Shown here in pieces: positions 7,187 through 15,940 of a stretch of DNA of 17,432 nucleotides. Position 1 is the first letter of the stretch, and every line of letters begins with the position of its first letter. The stretch is from Bacteroidetes bacterium UBA1860. GTDB lineage: Bacteria; Bacteroidota; Rhodothermia; Balneolales; Balneolaceae. A program made the position numbers and the translations under genes. The DNA lies in assembly GCA_002338335.1 (NCBI GenBank), contig DDIC01000084.1, positions 2,690-20,121 on the forward strand, read 5' to 3'. The notes under the pieces were generated by a model. The model made no database searches, had not been told where the DNA came from, and saw nothing but the letters and a program-made list of their open reading frames with translations.

Positions 7187-8563
7187 TTATAGTGAATTGG
7201 GCGATACAAGCACAAAATCACCAAACCCAGAAGATGCTTCAAAGAGAAACTTCGTTTGTCCGTAGCGCCAAACTTCTTGAGTCTTTCCTCCTGGTGGAAA
7301 CTCGCGTGTCTTTGAATCTGGCTCTCCATATCGAATAAAGACTTTCGCTTGATCTGAGTCTAGCAGCTCAAGAGAAGGACTACTAAATTCCTGTGCTGCT
7401 TGATCGACACGTCGATAAAACTCGACCATGAGTTCATTATAATGAGTCCCCTCAGTAGGGTCTTTGGGTGTCCAAAAATCAAAAAATGATGTTTTCTTGT
7501 CTGAAGCAGAACCTTTCATCATTTGATTGACGATGTCGTCTTCTTCAATGAATTCTAGGGTTTGTATAGCGATATCAATATTGCGAAGGCTTCTTGGCAT
7601 ATCCGTCCAAACGCTTTGCCATGTAAAACGGTCATCTCCTATGCGTATCGCAAGTGTTTCGTTGGGTAATGACTTTCCATCAAATGTATCAGAGACTAAT
7701 CCATCCTGATTTGGGACACAAAGTCGCCCCAAAGCAAAAGCCGTTTGGTCTATAACCGACATAGGTTGGGATGACACCTCTAAAGCTGGAAGCAAACTTT
7801 GAGCGGATGATGCTGAAGGTTTCCCTTTTTCTCTATCTAATAAAGCATAGTCTGATACTGTAAAAAACTGTGCTTCAGATGTGAGATTTTCTTCAGTATT
7901 TCCTAGTGAAGCTGTCAACCAAAGCAGTCTTGCATCAGTATTAAAGGCAAGAGCGGGCCTTATAAACTGTGCACAGTAAAATTCCCCTTGTTCAATAACA
8001 GGGTAGACGACCGACTGTTTATCAGACAGTGCGCTTGGTGTTGATCTCAAGGGGCGTTGTTTATCTCCAGAGTAAAGCATCGCCGAAACAGCATAAGAAT
8101 TGCTCAGATATGTGCTTGGAAGTGTCCAAACGATTCCCTGCGTGTGTACACTATCTTGAATCGTCGCTAAACTTTCAGTAGAGAGTGTGATGGTAAGGGT
8201 TGTGTCGATAGGTGTATCTTTTAACATATCCTCACCCGATTTTTTTTGATTGTCCCACCAACGATTCTCTTTACCCTTTGATTGAATCGATTGCGCATCG
8301 ACAAGGCCAAACATCAGTTCTGCATCTGCAATGTAGAGGTTTCTATCAGAGGACCATTGAAAGTCTAGTTGTGCAAAAGGAATGGAAAGAAGTAATCCTA
8401 CTTGAGCTTCCGATGCCTCTTTTGCTAGAATAAACTCCTCAAAATAAGCTACTTGAGTCGAGATGAGCACATTTGGATTAGACTTGCCTTTCATAGCACG
8501 TTGTTGTCCAAAGAGCAATGTCGAGGTCAAAAGACACAAAAGTAGTAGGGATAATTGTTTCAT
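7187..8563 (-). CDS. Exported GWxTD-family protein
   Basis: Secreted or periplasmic protein of unknown function with a C-terminal GWxTD domain, a family common in Bacteroidota and relatives. From the ATG at 8563 it has 458 residues. A signal peptide is clear (MKQ, a leucine-rich core, then LFGQQ), with cleavage likely near residue 20 and no lipobox cysteine. The middle (about 25-340) is a beta-rich region with no recognised motif. The last 96 residues match the family: F-W-T-P-K-D-P-T-E-G-T-H-Y-N-E, E-F-Y-R-R-V, V-F-I-R-Y-G-E-P-D, EVWRYG and a GFGDFVLV end. The name-giving G-W-x-T-D itself is changed to L-L-D-S-D at residues 400-404. An alternative TTG start two codons upstream adds only MF. 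It heads the run GWxTD-pdxA-ftsE. Confidence 0.83.
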   Translation of the reverse strand: MKQLSLLLLCLLTSTLLFGQQRAMKGKSNPNVLISTQVAYFEEFILAKEASEAQVGLLLSIPFAQLDFQWSSDRNLYIADAELMFGLVDAQSIQSKGKENRWWDNQKKSGEDMLKDTPIDTTLTITLSTESLATIQDSVHTQGIVWTLPSTYLSNSYAVSAMLYSGDKQRPLRSTPSALSDKQSVVYPVIEQGEFYCAQFIRPALAFNTDARLLWLTASLGNTEENLTSEAQFFTVSDYALLDREKGKPSASSAQSLLPALEVSSQPMSVIDQTAFALGRLCVPNQDGLVSDTFDGKSLPNETLAIRIGDDRFTWQSVWTDMPRSLRNIDIAIQTLEFIEEDDIVNQMMKGSASDKKTSFFDFWTPKDPTEGTHYNELMVEFYRRVDQAAQEFSSPSLELLDSDQAKVFIRYGEPDSKTREFPPGGKTQEVWRYGQTKFLFEASSGFGDFVLVSPNSL

Positions 8564-8726
8564 GAACAATAAATAGAGTTGCTGTGAGCAGTATGTCTAT
8601 GATTTATAACGTACAAAAAGTGATTTTCATTTTGTTGAGCAGAAGAGATGCTCTGTTCTTTGTTTTGAATTAGAATGTTTGTTATTTGAATCTCTCAATG
8701 AAATATCATCCTCGAACGTACATCAA
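8564..8726. promoter_or_regulatory. Divergent intergenic region, AT-rich
   Basis: This gap of about 160 bp separates the - strand GWxTD gene from the + strand amidohydrolase run and must hold promoters for both directions. On the + strand the best -7-like sequence is AATGTTTG (8674-8681), one mismatch from TAnnTTTG, with a poor -33 partner. On the - strand no good match was found. No RNA gene or strong hairpin is visible. Confidence 0.4.
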
Positions 8727-10136
8727 ATGAAATGTAATGAAAGAATGAGTGGGACACCCTGGATCCTAGGACTTATCCTTTTGCTGGGAAGCTCACTCAC
8801 AGCGACTGCACAAACGACCCTACCTTCTTATGGAGTACAAGGTGTCCATGTCATCCAATCTGATGGGTCAGTCAAAACCAATCAAACTATACACTGGGCA
8901 GATGGCGTCATTCGACGTGTATCTACTGATGAGACACTTCCAAGTAGTGCTAGAGTGTTAGCTGAAGGAGACTCACTACTCATTCTCCCAGCTTTTATTG
9001 ATGGTCTAAATCATGCCGGCATGCCTGATGCTGTAGCACCTTCATCCTATGGTAATCCAGATAGACCTTCTGACCCAACCTATGATCGCGCTGGAATTCA
9101 ACCCCACAGACTCGCAGAATTAGAGTTCGATGTATCGCATTCATCTGTTGAAGCTCATCAGTCTGCTGGATTTGGCGCGGTAAATAGCTCACACCAAGGA
9201 AGAATGTTACCAGGTCAGAGCAGTATGTTCTTCACTCAAGCTCAAGAAACATTTTCTGGGTACGAGTCACCTTTGTACGAGTCTGCTCTTGGTTACGTAT
9301 TCCAATTTGATGGTGCAGGTGGAAGAGCCTACCCGTCCACGGATATGGCCATCATGGCCCGTTTCAAGCAACTATTATACGATGCTGAGGCTTTGCAACA
9401 ACACATTCAATATGTTGAAGGTTCAGGGGCAGAACAAATGGAAGCTCCAAAAAGGGATGCAGTCTTAGAATCACTATTTCCATTACTTAATGGTGAAAAG
9501 CCTCTTATGGCATCTGTAGATAGCCCTGAAGACGCTGAGCGTGTACTTATGCTTGCTGATGAGTTTGATTTCTCTGTGATCTTTGCTACGAGTGCAGATT
9601 TGACACCCATTGCCTCTAAGCTCACCCAATCTGCGACTCCAGTGCTCTTTCAGTTTGACAGACCAGAAGCCCCAGATTGGATTCAAAAAGAAGTAAAAGA
9701 GACAGCTGAAGAAGAAAGTGAAGCCCAGGATGAGACTACAGTAGAAAACGAGGAGCCATCCGAAGAAGAACTATCAGAAGAAGAGAAAGCATTTAGGACA
9801 CGGCAAGCATCTGCTTGGGATGCAAAAAAAGGCGCTCTTCGATCGATGTTAGATGCTGGTTTGATGATTGGTGCATATGGATTTGACGGAAAAGTAACGG
9901 ACTTCTATGAGGCTCTTCGATTTTACCATGAGCAGGGAGGGGTCTCGTCAACAGAGTTACTCAATATTCTATCTAGCAACACCGCGATGATTCTTGGAAT
10001 TGAGCGACTCGGTACACTCACAGAGGGAAGCCTTGCAAATATGATTGTAATGCGTGGCCAAGATTGGTTAAGTGAGGATTCAACATTGCTGTTTACGATG
10101 TCCAATGGTCACGTAATAACGATTGATAACGACTAA
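8727..10136 (+). CDS. Exported amidohydrolase-family protein lacking the HxH metal motif (probable pseudoenzyme)
   Basis: From the ATG at 8727 it has 469 residues; the frame extends upstream to a TTG at 8679, and a third option is the ATG at 8745. Both ATG starts leave a good signal peptide (WILGLILLLGSSLTATAQ). The mature part begins like amidohydrolases of the imidazolonepropionase-like group: a beta-sandwich start, then L-L-I-L-P-A-F-I-D. The metal motif that should read I-D-x-H-x-H reads I-D-G-L-N-H, so the first His is Leu. Sites equivalent to the later ligands (MASVDSPEDAERVL; VIFATSADL; MIGAYGFDGKVTDF) also lack the expected residues. A very acidic insert rich in Glu (about 9688-9790) interrupts the barrel. 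The C-terminus (LLNILSSNTAMILGIERLGTLTEGSLANMIVM) is the normal family ending. Catalysis looks unlikely; a structural or partner role for the next gene is inferred. Confidence 0.82.
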   Translation: MKCNERMSGTPWILGLILLLGSSLTATAQTTLPSYGVQGVHVIQSDGSVKTNQTIHWADGVIRRVSTDETLPSSARVLAEGDSLLILPAFIDGLNHAGMPDAVAPSSYGNPDRPSDPTYDRAGIQPHRLAELEFDVSHSSVEAHQSAGFGAVNSSHQGRMLPGQSSMFFTQAQETFSGYESPLYESALGYVFQFDGAGGRAYPSTDMAIMARFKQLLYDAEALQQHIQYVEGSGAEQMEAPKRDAVLESLFPLLNGEKPLMASVDSPEDAERVLMLADEFDFSVIFATSADLTPIASKLTQSATPVLFQFDRPEAPDWIQKEVKETAEEESEAQDETTVENEEPSEEELSEEEKAFRTRQASAWDAKKGALRSMLDAGLMIGAYGFDGKVTDFYEALRFYHEQGGVSSTELLNILSSNTAMILGIERLGTLTEGSLANMIVMRGQDWLSEDSTLLFTMSNGHVITIDND

Positions 10137-10145
10137 GGAATAAAC

Positions 10146-11600
10146 ATGACTATACAAAAATCAACCACGCATAAAGGACTACTGACAGCTGTTATGATGC
10201 TGTCTTTTACGTATGTATCGGCGCAACCCTCTACCTATGCAGGGCCTCAATCGGTACTGATAAAAAATGGGCTGGTGAAAACTATTACTCAGGGTGATTT
10301 GCCTAACACAGACGTGTACATCGTAAATGGTATTATCCAAGGGATTGGCCAAGAACTATCCGCCCCAGGTAACATTCCCGTCATTGATGCCACCGGCAAA
10401 GTTGTTATGCCTGGAATTATTGATGCACACTCCCATTTAAATACAGTCTCTACGAATGAGGCTACGTCTCCCGTGACGGCTGAAATCACGATTAAAGAAT
10501 CGATTGATCCAAATGATGTCGCCATGTACCACGCACTGGCTGGTGGGGTGACCACAATTAATCTTATGCATGGATCGGCAAATGTCATTGGGGCCCGAAA
10601 CGCCACACTGAAGCTTCGATATGGAGCGGATCAGTTTGGATTACAGTTTCAAGAAGCACCTCAAACTATCAAGTTCGCTCTTGGTGAGAATCCAACGCGA
10701 GTGCATGGACAAGGTACGGGTGTTCAACCCAGAACAAGGATGGGCGTTGAGCGTGTCATTCGTGACATCTTTGATGATGCTATTGAATATGATCGCCAGC
10801 GACAAGCCTATCTAGACCAGAAAGAAGCCCATGAACGGCGACCAAATCGGGTCGCACCTCCGGTGCCTGTTGCAATGAATCTTCGACTTGAAGTGATTTC
10901 GGATATACTAAAGGGAAATATCCTTGTTCATTGTCATAGTTATCGAGCAGATGAGATTGTCATGCTTGTCAATGTGTTCAAAGAATATGGAGTTGAGAAT
11001 TACACATTTCAACACGCCAATGAAGCATTCAAAGTTGCACCAGAGCTTGCAGAAGCAGGTGCCAATGCATCCGTATTCTCTGATTGGTGGGCCTATAAGT
11101 TCGAGGTGTACTATTCAACAGCGTATAATGCGGCCATTCTGCACGAAAATGGAGTAAACACGTCCATTAACTCTGACAGCAATGAGTTAATTCGCCATTT
11201 GAATCATGAAGCGGCAAAGGTTGTTCGCTATGGTGGGATATCAGCAGACGATGCGTTGGCAATGATCACCATTAACCCTGCAAAACAGCTAGGTATAGAC
11301 GATATGGTGGGATCGCTTGAGGTTGGCAAACATGGTGATATTAGTATTTGGTCTGCAGATCCTCTGAGTATCTACGCTGTGAATGAAATGACACTTGTCG
11401 ATGGGCAAGTTCTTTTTAACCGTGAAGCCGATGTCGCAGATGCGCGCTTAGACAGAGCTATTAGCTATGATCAGTCATTTAAGGATCTTCAATCAGAAGT
11501 CTCTGAAGCTGTACGAGGGCGTCAAGATGATGCCTGTATGGAGGATGCTTTTATTCTTTTTGAATCAGGCCTTCAAACTGAACAAACCCACAATCATTAA
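10146..11600 (+). CDS. Exported metal-dependent amidohydrolase (imidazolonepropionase-like)
   Basis: Periplasmic or secreted hydrolase of the amidohydrolase superfamily, 484 residues, with signal peptide (GLLTAVMMLSFTYVSAQ). All expected ligands of a binuclear site with a carboxylated lysine are visible: H95 and H97 (IIDAHSH), K176 (TIKFALGENP), the HCH at 262-264, H290 (FQHANEAF) and D344 (SINSDSNELIRH). The C-terminal strand region is ITINPAKQLGIDDMVGSLEVGKHGDISIW. Members of this group cleave dipeptides, cyclic amides or related substrates, and the actual substrate cannot be told. The ATG at 10146 lies 9 bases after the preceding stop, with AAGGA as ribosome binding site. It is the only one of the three neighbouring amidohydrolases with an intact centre. 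Confidence 0.9.
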   Translation: MTIQKSTTHKGLLTAVMMLSFTYVSAQPSTYAGPQSVLIKNGLVKTITQGDLPNTDVYIVNGIIQGIGQELSAPGNIPVIDATGKVVMPGIIDAHSHLNTVSTNEATSPVTAEITIKESIDPNDVAMYHALAGGVTTINLMHGSANVIGARNATLKLRYGADQFGLQFQEAPQTIKFALGENPTRVHGQGTGVQPRTRMGVERVIRDIFDDAIEYDRQRQAYLDQKEAHERRPNRVAPPVPVAMNLRLEVISDILKGNILVHCHSYRADEIVMLVNVFKEYGVENYTFQHANEAFKVAPELAEAGANASVFSDWWAYKFEVYYSTAYNAAILHENGVNTSINSDSNELIRHLNHEAAKVVRYGGISADDALAMITINPAKQLGIDDMVGSLEVGKHGDISIWSADPLSIYAVNEMTLVDGQVLFNREADVADARLDRAISYDQSFKDLQSEVSEAVRGRQDDACMEDAFILFESGLQTEQTHNH

Positions 11601-11623
11601 TCACTCGTTTAAGGAAAATGACC

Positions 11624-12958
11624 ATGAATAAGAAGAATAATACCTTTTTGAGCCGGAGTGGATGGGTGGTTGTGATGTCCCTTTTTCTCGGGTTTGCAAC
11701 TGTTGAAGCTCAAATCACCGAGAAGCCACAATATGGCACCTTTCTTATAGAGAATGTTGACATCTATCCTGTAACCTCCGACGTGATTCAAGGCGGTGTT
11801 GTGGTAGTTAAGGATGGACTGATTGAGTACGTTGGGTCCAATGTGAAGCCCGATTTAACAGGCGATATCATCCGCATTGATGGATCAGGTCACCGATTGT
11901 ATCCGGGCTTTATCGACTCTGAAACACAATTAGGGCTCAACGAAATCGGCGCTGTGGCTGTCACCATCGATGCGGCTGAAGTTGGTTCTGTGAATCCTGA
12001 AATGATTGCACAAACTGCCATAAATCCTGGGTCTGTGAGTATTCCAGTTACACGCGTAGATGGAGTGACCAATGTCGTTGCTGCCCCAGTCAGCGGACTG
12101 GTATCGGGTACAGGGTCATTGATCGATCTGTATGGATACACTCCTGAAGCGATGTCAATAGACCAGAGAGCGGGAATTTACATCAATTGGCCATCTTCAG
12201 GAAAACGTGGCTGGTGGGATAGCCGCTCAGAGAAGGAGATTGAAAAGGACTATAATGAGGCCATTGATCAAATCAATGAACTCTTTGACGATGCTAGAGC
12301 CTATCATACGATGTGGCAAGCGATTGAATCAGATGAGCTGGATGCACAGCCAGATGTGAATGCCAAAATGGACGCAATGCGATATTTGTTCACCCAAGAC
12401 GCGCGTTTGGTTGTTCGTGTTAACCGCGAAAAGGATATCCTTGCAGCCTTGGAATGGGCAACTCAACAAGATGACCTCTCCTTTGTTTTTTCTGGGGTTT
12501 CGGAAGGGTGGAGAGTGGCTGACAAATTAGCGGATGCGGATATCCCTGTAATTGCTACGGCTCTTGTGACACCGTCTAGACCTTCAGATCACTATGCTCG
12601 TCCTTATCAAAATGCTGGGCTCATGGCTAACGCTGGCGTTCATGTTTCGTTGTCTACGTTCAATACAGAAAATGTTCGAAATCTTCCTTTTCACGCAGGA
12701 TATGCTGCAACCTATGGTATGGGTGTAGAGGAGGCGCTCAAAGCTGTGACCATTAATCCTGCAGAGATATGGGGGGTAGATGACAAATTGGGCTCGATTG
12801 ACGTCGGAAAACATGCAAATCTTATTTTAGTTGACGGCGATCCTTTCGAAACGACCTCTATCATAAAAGATGTGTTTATTCGTGGGTATCGCATCCCTAT
12901 GGTGAGTCGTCATACCCAATTAAATGAGGAGTTTTTGGATCGAGACGCCACAAACTAA
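11624..12958 (+). CDS. Exported amidohydrolase-family protein without metal ligands (probable pseudoenzyme)
   Basis: From the ATG at 11624 it has 444 residues; an in-frame ATG two codons earlier (11618) is possible, but the AAGGA lies too close to it. It has a signal peptide (WVVVMSLFLGFATVEAQ). It aligns with the preceding protein at start (V-Y-P-G-F-I-D) and end (V-T-I-N-P-A-E-I-W-G-V-D-D-K-L-G-S-I-D-V-G-K). However, the HxH is E-T-Q (IDSETQ), the HCH strand is VRVNRE, the FQHANE strand is FSGVSEG, and SINSDSN is SLSTFNT. Thus every position aligned to a metal ligand is replaced. The segment KRGWWDSRSEKEIEKDYNEAIDQINELFDDARAYH is a charged helical insertion. Fold retained, chemistry probably lost; it may assemble with the intact neighbour. 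The gap to the upstream gene is 23 bp. Confidence 0.85.
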   Translation: MNKKNNTFLSRSGWVVVMSLFLGFATVEAQITEKPQYGTFLIENVDIYPVTSDVIQGGVVVVKDGLIEYVGSNVKPDLTGDIIRIDGSGHRLYPGFIDSETQLGLNEIGAVAVTIDAAEVGSVNPEMIAQTAINPGSVSIPVTRVDGVTNVVAAPVSGLVSGTGSLIDLYGYTPEAMSIDQRAGIYINWPSSGKRGWWDSRSEKEIEKDYNEAIDQINELFDDARAYHTMWQAIESDELDAQPDVNAKMDAMRYLFTQDARLVVRVNREKDILAALEWATQQDDLSFVFSGVSEGWRVADKLADADIPVIATALVTPSRPSDHYARPYQNAGLMANAGVHVSLSTFNTENVRNLPFHAGYAATYGMGVEEALKAVTINPAEIWGVDDKLGSIDVGKHANLILVDGDPFETTSIIKDVFIRGYRIPMVSRHTQLNEEFLDRDATN

Positions 12959-12984
12959 ATCTTTACTATCGTCTGAAGCAGTGT

Positions 12985-12992
12985 TACATTTG
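12985..12992 (+). promoter_or_regulatory. Candidate Bacteroidota promoter abutting the FAD oxidoreductase start
   Basis: TACATTTG at 12985-12992 matches the TAnnTTTG -7 box exactly. TTTA at 12962-12965, one mismatch from the -33 TTTG, is separated from it by 19 bases, the expected spacing. The box ends only 4 bases before the ATG at 12997, so a transcript starting at the usual distance would be leaderless or nearly so. No transcript evidence can be drawn from the sequence alone. Confidence 0.3.
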
Positions 12993-12996
12993 GGCG

Positions 12997-14088
12997 ATGA
13001 AAATAGCGATTATAGGAGCTGGAATAGCTGGCTTTTCTGCTGGACAGGCATTAGCAAAAAAAGGACATGAAGTGCATGTCTTTGAAAAAAGTCGTGGAGT
13101 GGGTGGTCGAATGGCCACTCGATACTCCGACGAATCAGCGGAACACCGTTTTGATCATGGGATTGGATTCTTTTCTGTACAGAGTGAGGCTTTTGCTAAG
13201 CAAGTAGATCACTGGAGTGCAAAAGACTTGGTCAAGCATTGGGGTGAACATGCCTATCGATTAGGCTCAGAAGATCAAAAAATCCCCTTTTTAGAGACCT
13301 TGTCCTCTTCACAGCGCGCCTCAAAGCAGTGGTTTACGTCTACTCAGGGGATGAATCGTCTTGGTAAAGAGATGTCAAGAATGGTTCATGTTCACCCAAA
13401 TGCACATGTTTCAGGCCTCACATTTTATGGTGGGGATGCACATGAGCAGAAGAAGAAAAAACCTTGGTTAATCAATTTCCGTGATAGTAATATGGTCGAA
13501 GCAGATGCTGTGATTGTGGCAACGCCTGCTCCTCAAGCGTACGGTATTCTGAACACATGCCATGATGAGGTAGATACCTACAAAATCATCCGTGAAATTG
13601 ATGTTGTGAAATACTTGCCAACATTTACGGTCATGGCTCTGGTTGACTCTAGCAAGACAGTTCCTTGGTCCACATTATTGATGGACTCACCAACCTTACA
13701 ACTGATTTCTAATGAGTCGGTAAAGCATGATTATCGCGTTGGTGGAGGTGAAGAAGAACCTATACGTTTTGTGTTACATTCAACACACAAGGCGGCTGAA
13801 AAAGCGGTGAACACAATAAACCGAGAGATTGTATGGCCTCAACTACAAGCTCAATTGCTCAAAGAGGCGTCCTATATTCTAGGAGACTGGATTCAACATC
13901 CGTTGTGGTCTCAATCACACGCTTGGCGCTATGCTGAGTGTGAAAACCCTCTTAAAGTGCCCTATTTAACGAATGGGCGGAAAGAAGCACCGCTTGCAGT
14001 TGTAGGGGACTACTTCCAAGGGAGTTCCGTCGAGGATGCCTACCTCTCTGGAATTGCCTGTGCAGAAAATGAGTTATTCAATTCATAG
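12997..14088 (+). CDS. Renalase-like FAD/NAD(P)-dependent oxidoreductase
   Basis: FAD-dependent oxidoreductase of the amine-oxidase/renalase-like group (COG3380), 363 residues, cytoplasmic. The N-terminus has the dinucleotide-binding G-A-G-I-A-G (7-12), E30 at the end of strand 2, and the family motif SRGVGGRMATRY (32-43) followed by RFDHGIGFFS. TQGMNRL (about 116-122), VIVATPAPQA and WRYAECENP follow. The C-terminus has the FAD-binding GDYFQGSSVEDAYLSG. Renalase-type proteins oxidise nicotinamide isomers, and some relatives desaturate carotenoids or amines; the substrate here is unknown. It follows the amidohydrolase run by 38 bp. I see no functional link to those genes. Confidence 0.88.
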   Translation: MKIAIIGAGIAGFSAGQALAKKGHEVHVFEKSRGVGGRMATRYSDESAEHRFDHGIGFFSVQSEAFAKQVDHWSAKDLVKHWGEHAYRLGSEDQKIPFLETLSSSQRASKQWFTSTQGMNRLGKEMSRMVHVHPNAHVSGLTFYGGDAHEQKKKKPWLINFRDSNMVEADAVIVATPAPQAYGILNTCHDEVDTYKIIREIDVVKYLPTFTVMALVDSSKTVPWSTLLMDSPTLQLISNESVKHDYRVGGGEEEPIRFVLHSTHKAAEKAVNTINREIVWPQLQAQLLKEASYILGDWIQHPLWSQSHAWRYAECENPLKVPYLTNGRKEAPLAVVGDYFQGSSVEDAYLSGIACAENELFNS

Positions 14089-14123
14089 ACGATCATCTTT
14101 ACCATCACATTGACCCCAGGCTG

Positions 14124-15929
14124 TTGCAAGCAAAATCCCTAAATAGTTATTACAGACCCTACTGGTCATCTTATCTCATTGGGACACTATTCCTTACGTT
14201 TGCAAATCTATTTCTTATCTGGATTCCTAGATACATTCGTCAAATGATGGATGAGATTGGCGCATTGCAACAAATGCAAGGCAATCTCCCGACGAATATG
14301 GTCGATGTCTTATTTAACTCCGAAGCAGGACGTATTCTTGCAACCAACGCAGGTTTACTTCTTGGCAGTGTGATGCTTTATGGGTTCTTTTTGTTTGCTA
14401 CCCGCCAAACCATCATCATTAGCTCCAGGAAGATTGAATTTGATATGAGAACCCACTTCGTTGAGAAGTTGGTTCGTTTATCCCAGGATTACTTTACGAA
14501 GACCCCATCAGGAGACACTTATGTGCGTGCAACAGAGGACATCTCTCGTGTGCGAGATTATTATGGTCCTGTATTTATGTATACGGTGAATACGGTGACC
14601 AGAGCAACCTTTGTCATCACCATGATGATTTCGGTTAATCCAACGCTCACTCGCTGGTCTCTTATCCCATTACCCATTATGGCAGTTTGTGTCTACTGGA
14701 TTAGTCGGTATATCCATAAGTATCAAACAGCCATTCAAGAGCAATATTCAGTCTTGGCCGGAATAGCACAAGAAGCGTTTAGCAGCATTCGATTGATTAA
14801 AGCCTTTCAAAGAGAAGACTACGAAACGGGCAAATTTACGGCTTCAAGTGAGGATTACCGCAAAAGAAAACTTTCACTAGATCTCGTAGAGTCCATATTT
14901 CATCCGTCAATAAACTTTCTAATCGGCTTAGCTGTGATGTTTGTGGTTTGGAAGGGTGGGCAAATGGCGATGGATGGAATGGTGACGGTGGGTAATATTG
15001 CAGAGTTTGTCATTTATGTCGCTTATCTCACGTGGCCCGTTGCTTCACTAGGGTATACGTTGAATCTCTACCAAAAATCAATGGCTTCTTGGGAGCGACT
15101 TAAACATTTTATGAGTGAACCTGAGGAGACGGATCCGGTTATGGATGTCGCGGATCTTGAGCCCACCATTCCACCCACATTGTCTGTTGAATTCAAAGAT
15201 GTCTCTTTTGCCTATCCAAAAGCTGAAACACATGCTTTACAATCCATTTCATTAACCATACCCTCAGGATCTAAGTGCGCGATTGTGGGGCGTACTGGAA
15301 GTGGTAAATCAACGATTGCACAACTCATTCCAGGCATCTTTGAGCCTACTAGCGGGACTATTCTGGTCAACGACACACCTATTGATGAGTTAAATGTGCA
15401 TCAACTCCGCCGGTGGATCGGATATGTCCCTCAAGAATCGTTTCTTTTTTCTACTACGATTGGTGAGAATATCGGGTTTGGTGTGCCCTCACCTTCACTC
15501 TCATCGATTGAGCATGCAGCCGATCAAGCCGAGGTTTTAGAGAATATCCAATCATTTGACAAGCAATTTGATACCATGGTTGGAGAGCGAGGGATTACAC
15601 TCTCAGGAGGTCAAAAACAGCGAACAGCGATTGCAAGAGCACTTATTAAGAATCCACCTATGATTATTCTGGATGATTCATTAAGTGCAGTTGATACCAA
15701 GACAGAACACCAAATTCTTCATACTTTACAATCAGAACTCAAAGACAAAACGGTCTTGACCATATCACATAGAATTTCATCCGTACAAAACTCGGACAGA
15801 ATCTACGTGCTGGATAAAGGTCATTTGGTTGAGGAGGGGACCCATCAAGAACTGCTTTACCAAAAAGGGGTCTACTATAAGATGTCAGAAGCTCAAAAAC
15901 TAGAGGAAGACTTAGTCGAACTATCATAA
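14124..15929 (+). CDS. ABC exporter half-transporter with degenerate Walker B (MdlA/YheI type)
   Basis: Inner-membrane ABC exporter subunit, 601 residues: an N-terminal six-helix membrane domain (about 14-310) fused to a nucleotide-binding domain (about 352-590). Motifs are Walker A GRTGSGKST (389-397), Q437 in YVPQESFLFS, signature LSGGQKQR (493-500), Walker B MIILDD (513-518) and H549. The residue after the Walker B Asp, normally the catalytic Glu, is Asp (D518). This, together with the LDDSLSAVDTKTEHQIL wording, closely resembles MdlA and YheI, the degenerate halves of heterodimeric exporters. The partner is probably the truncated gene at the right edge. The start is TTG at 14124, since no ATG occurs in this frame after the previous gene; AGG just upstream is a weak ribosome binding site. 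Export substrate unknown. Confidence 0.9.
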   Translation: MQAKSLNSYYRPYWSSYLIGTLFLTFANLFLIWIPRYIRQMMDEIGALQQMQGNLPTNMVDVLFNSEAGRILATNAGLLLGSVMLYGFFLFATRQTIIISSRKIEFDMRTHFVEKLVRLSQDYFTKTPSGDTYVRATEDISRVRDYYGPVFMYTVNTVTRATFVITMMISVNPTLTRWSLIPLPIMAVCVYWISRYIHKYQTAIQEQYSVLAGIAQEAFSSIRLIKAFQREDYETGKFTASSEDYRKRKLSLDLVESIFHPSINFLIGLAVMFVVWKGGQMAMDGMVTVGNIAEFVIYVAYLTWPVASLGYTLNLYQKSMASWERLKHFMSEPEETDPVMDVADLEPTIPPTLSVEFKDVSFAYPKAETHALQSISLTIPSGSKCAIVGRTGSGKSTIAQLIPGIFEPTSGTILVNDTPIDELNVHQLRRWIGYVPQESFLFSTTIGENIGFGVPSPSLSSIEHAADQAEVLENIQSFDKQFDTMVGERGITLSGGQKQRTAIARALIKNPPMIILDDSLSAVDTKTEHQILHTLQSELKDKTVLTISHRISSVQNSDRIYVLDKGHLVEEGTHQELLYQKGVYYKMSEAQKLEEDLVELS

Positions 15930-15940
15930 ACAAGATCACA

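Noticed and set aside
8679..8726. TTG-initiated extension of the first amidohydrolase
   Set aside because: It would bury the signal peptide about 30 residues in. The ATG codons at 8727 and 8745 give a normal exported-protein N-terminus.
10289..10606. 105-codon open frame on the - strand
   Set aside because: It is antisense to the catalytic region of the intact amidohydrolase, with no recognisable protein features.
8727..12958. Outer amidohydrolase genes as decaying pseudogenes
   Set aside because: Both have uninterrupted frames, signal peptides, good spacing and conserved fold ends, which fits maintained pseudoenzymes better than decay.
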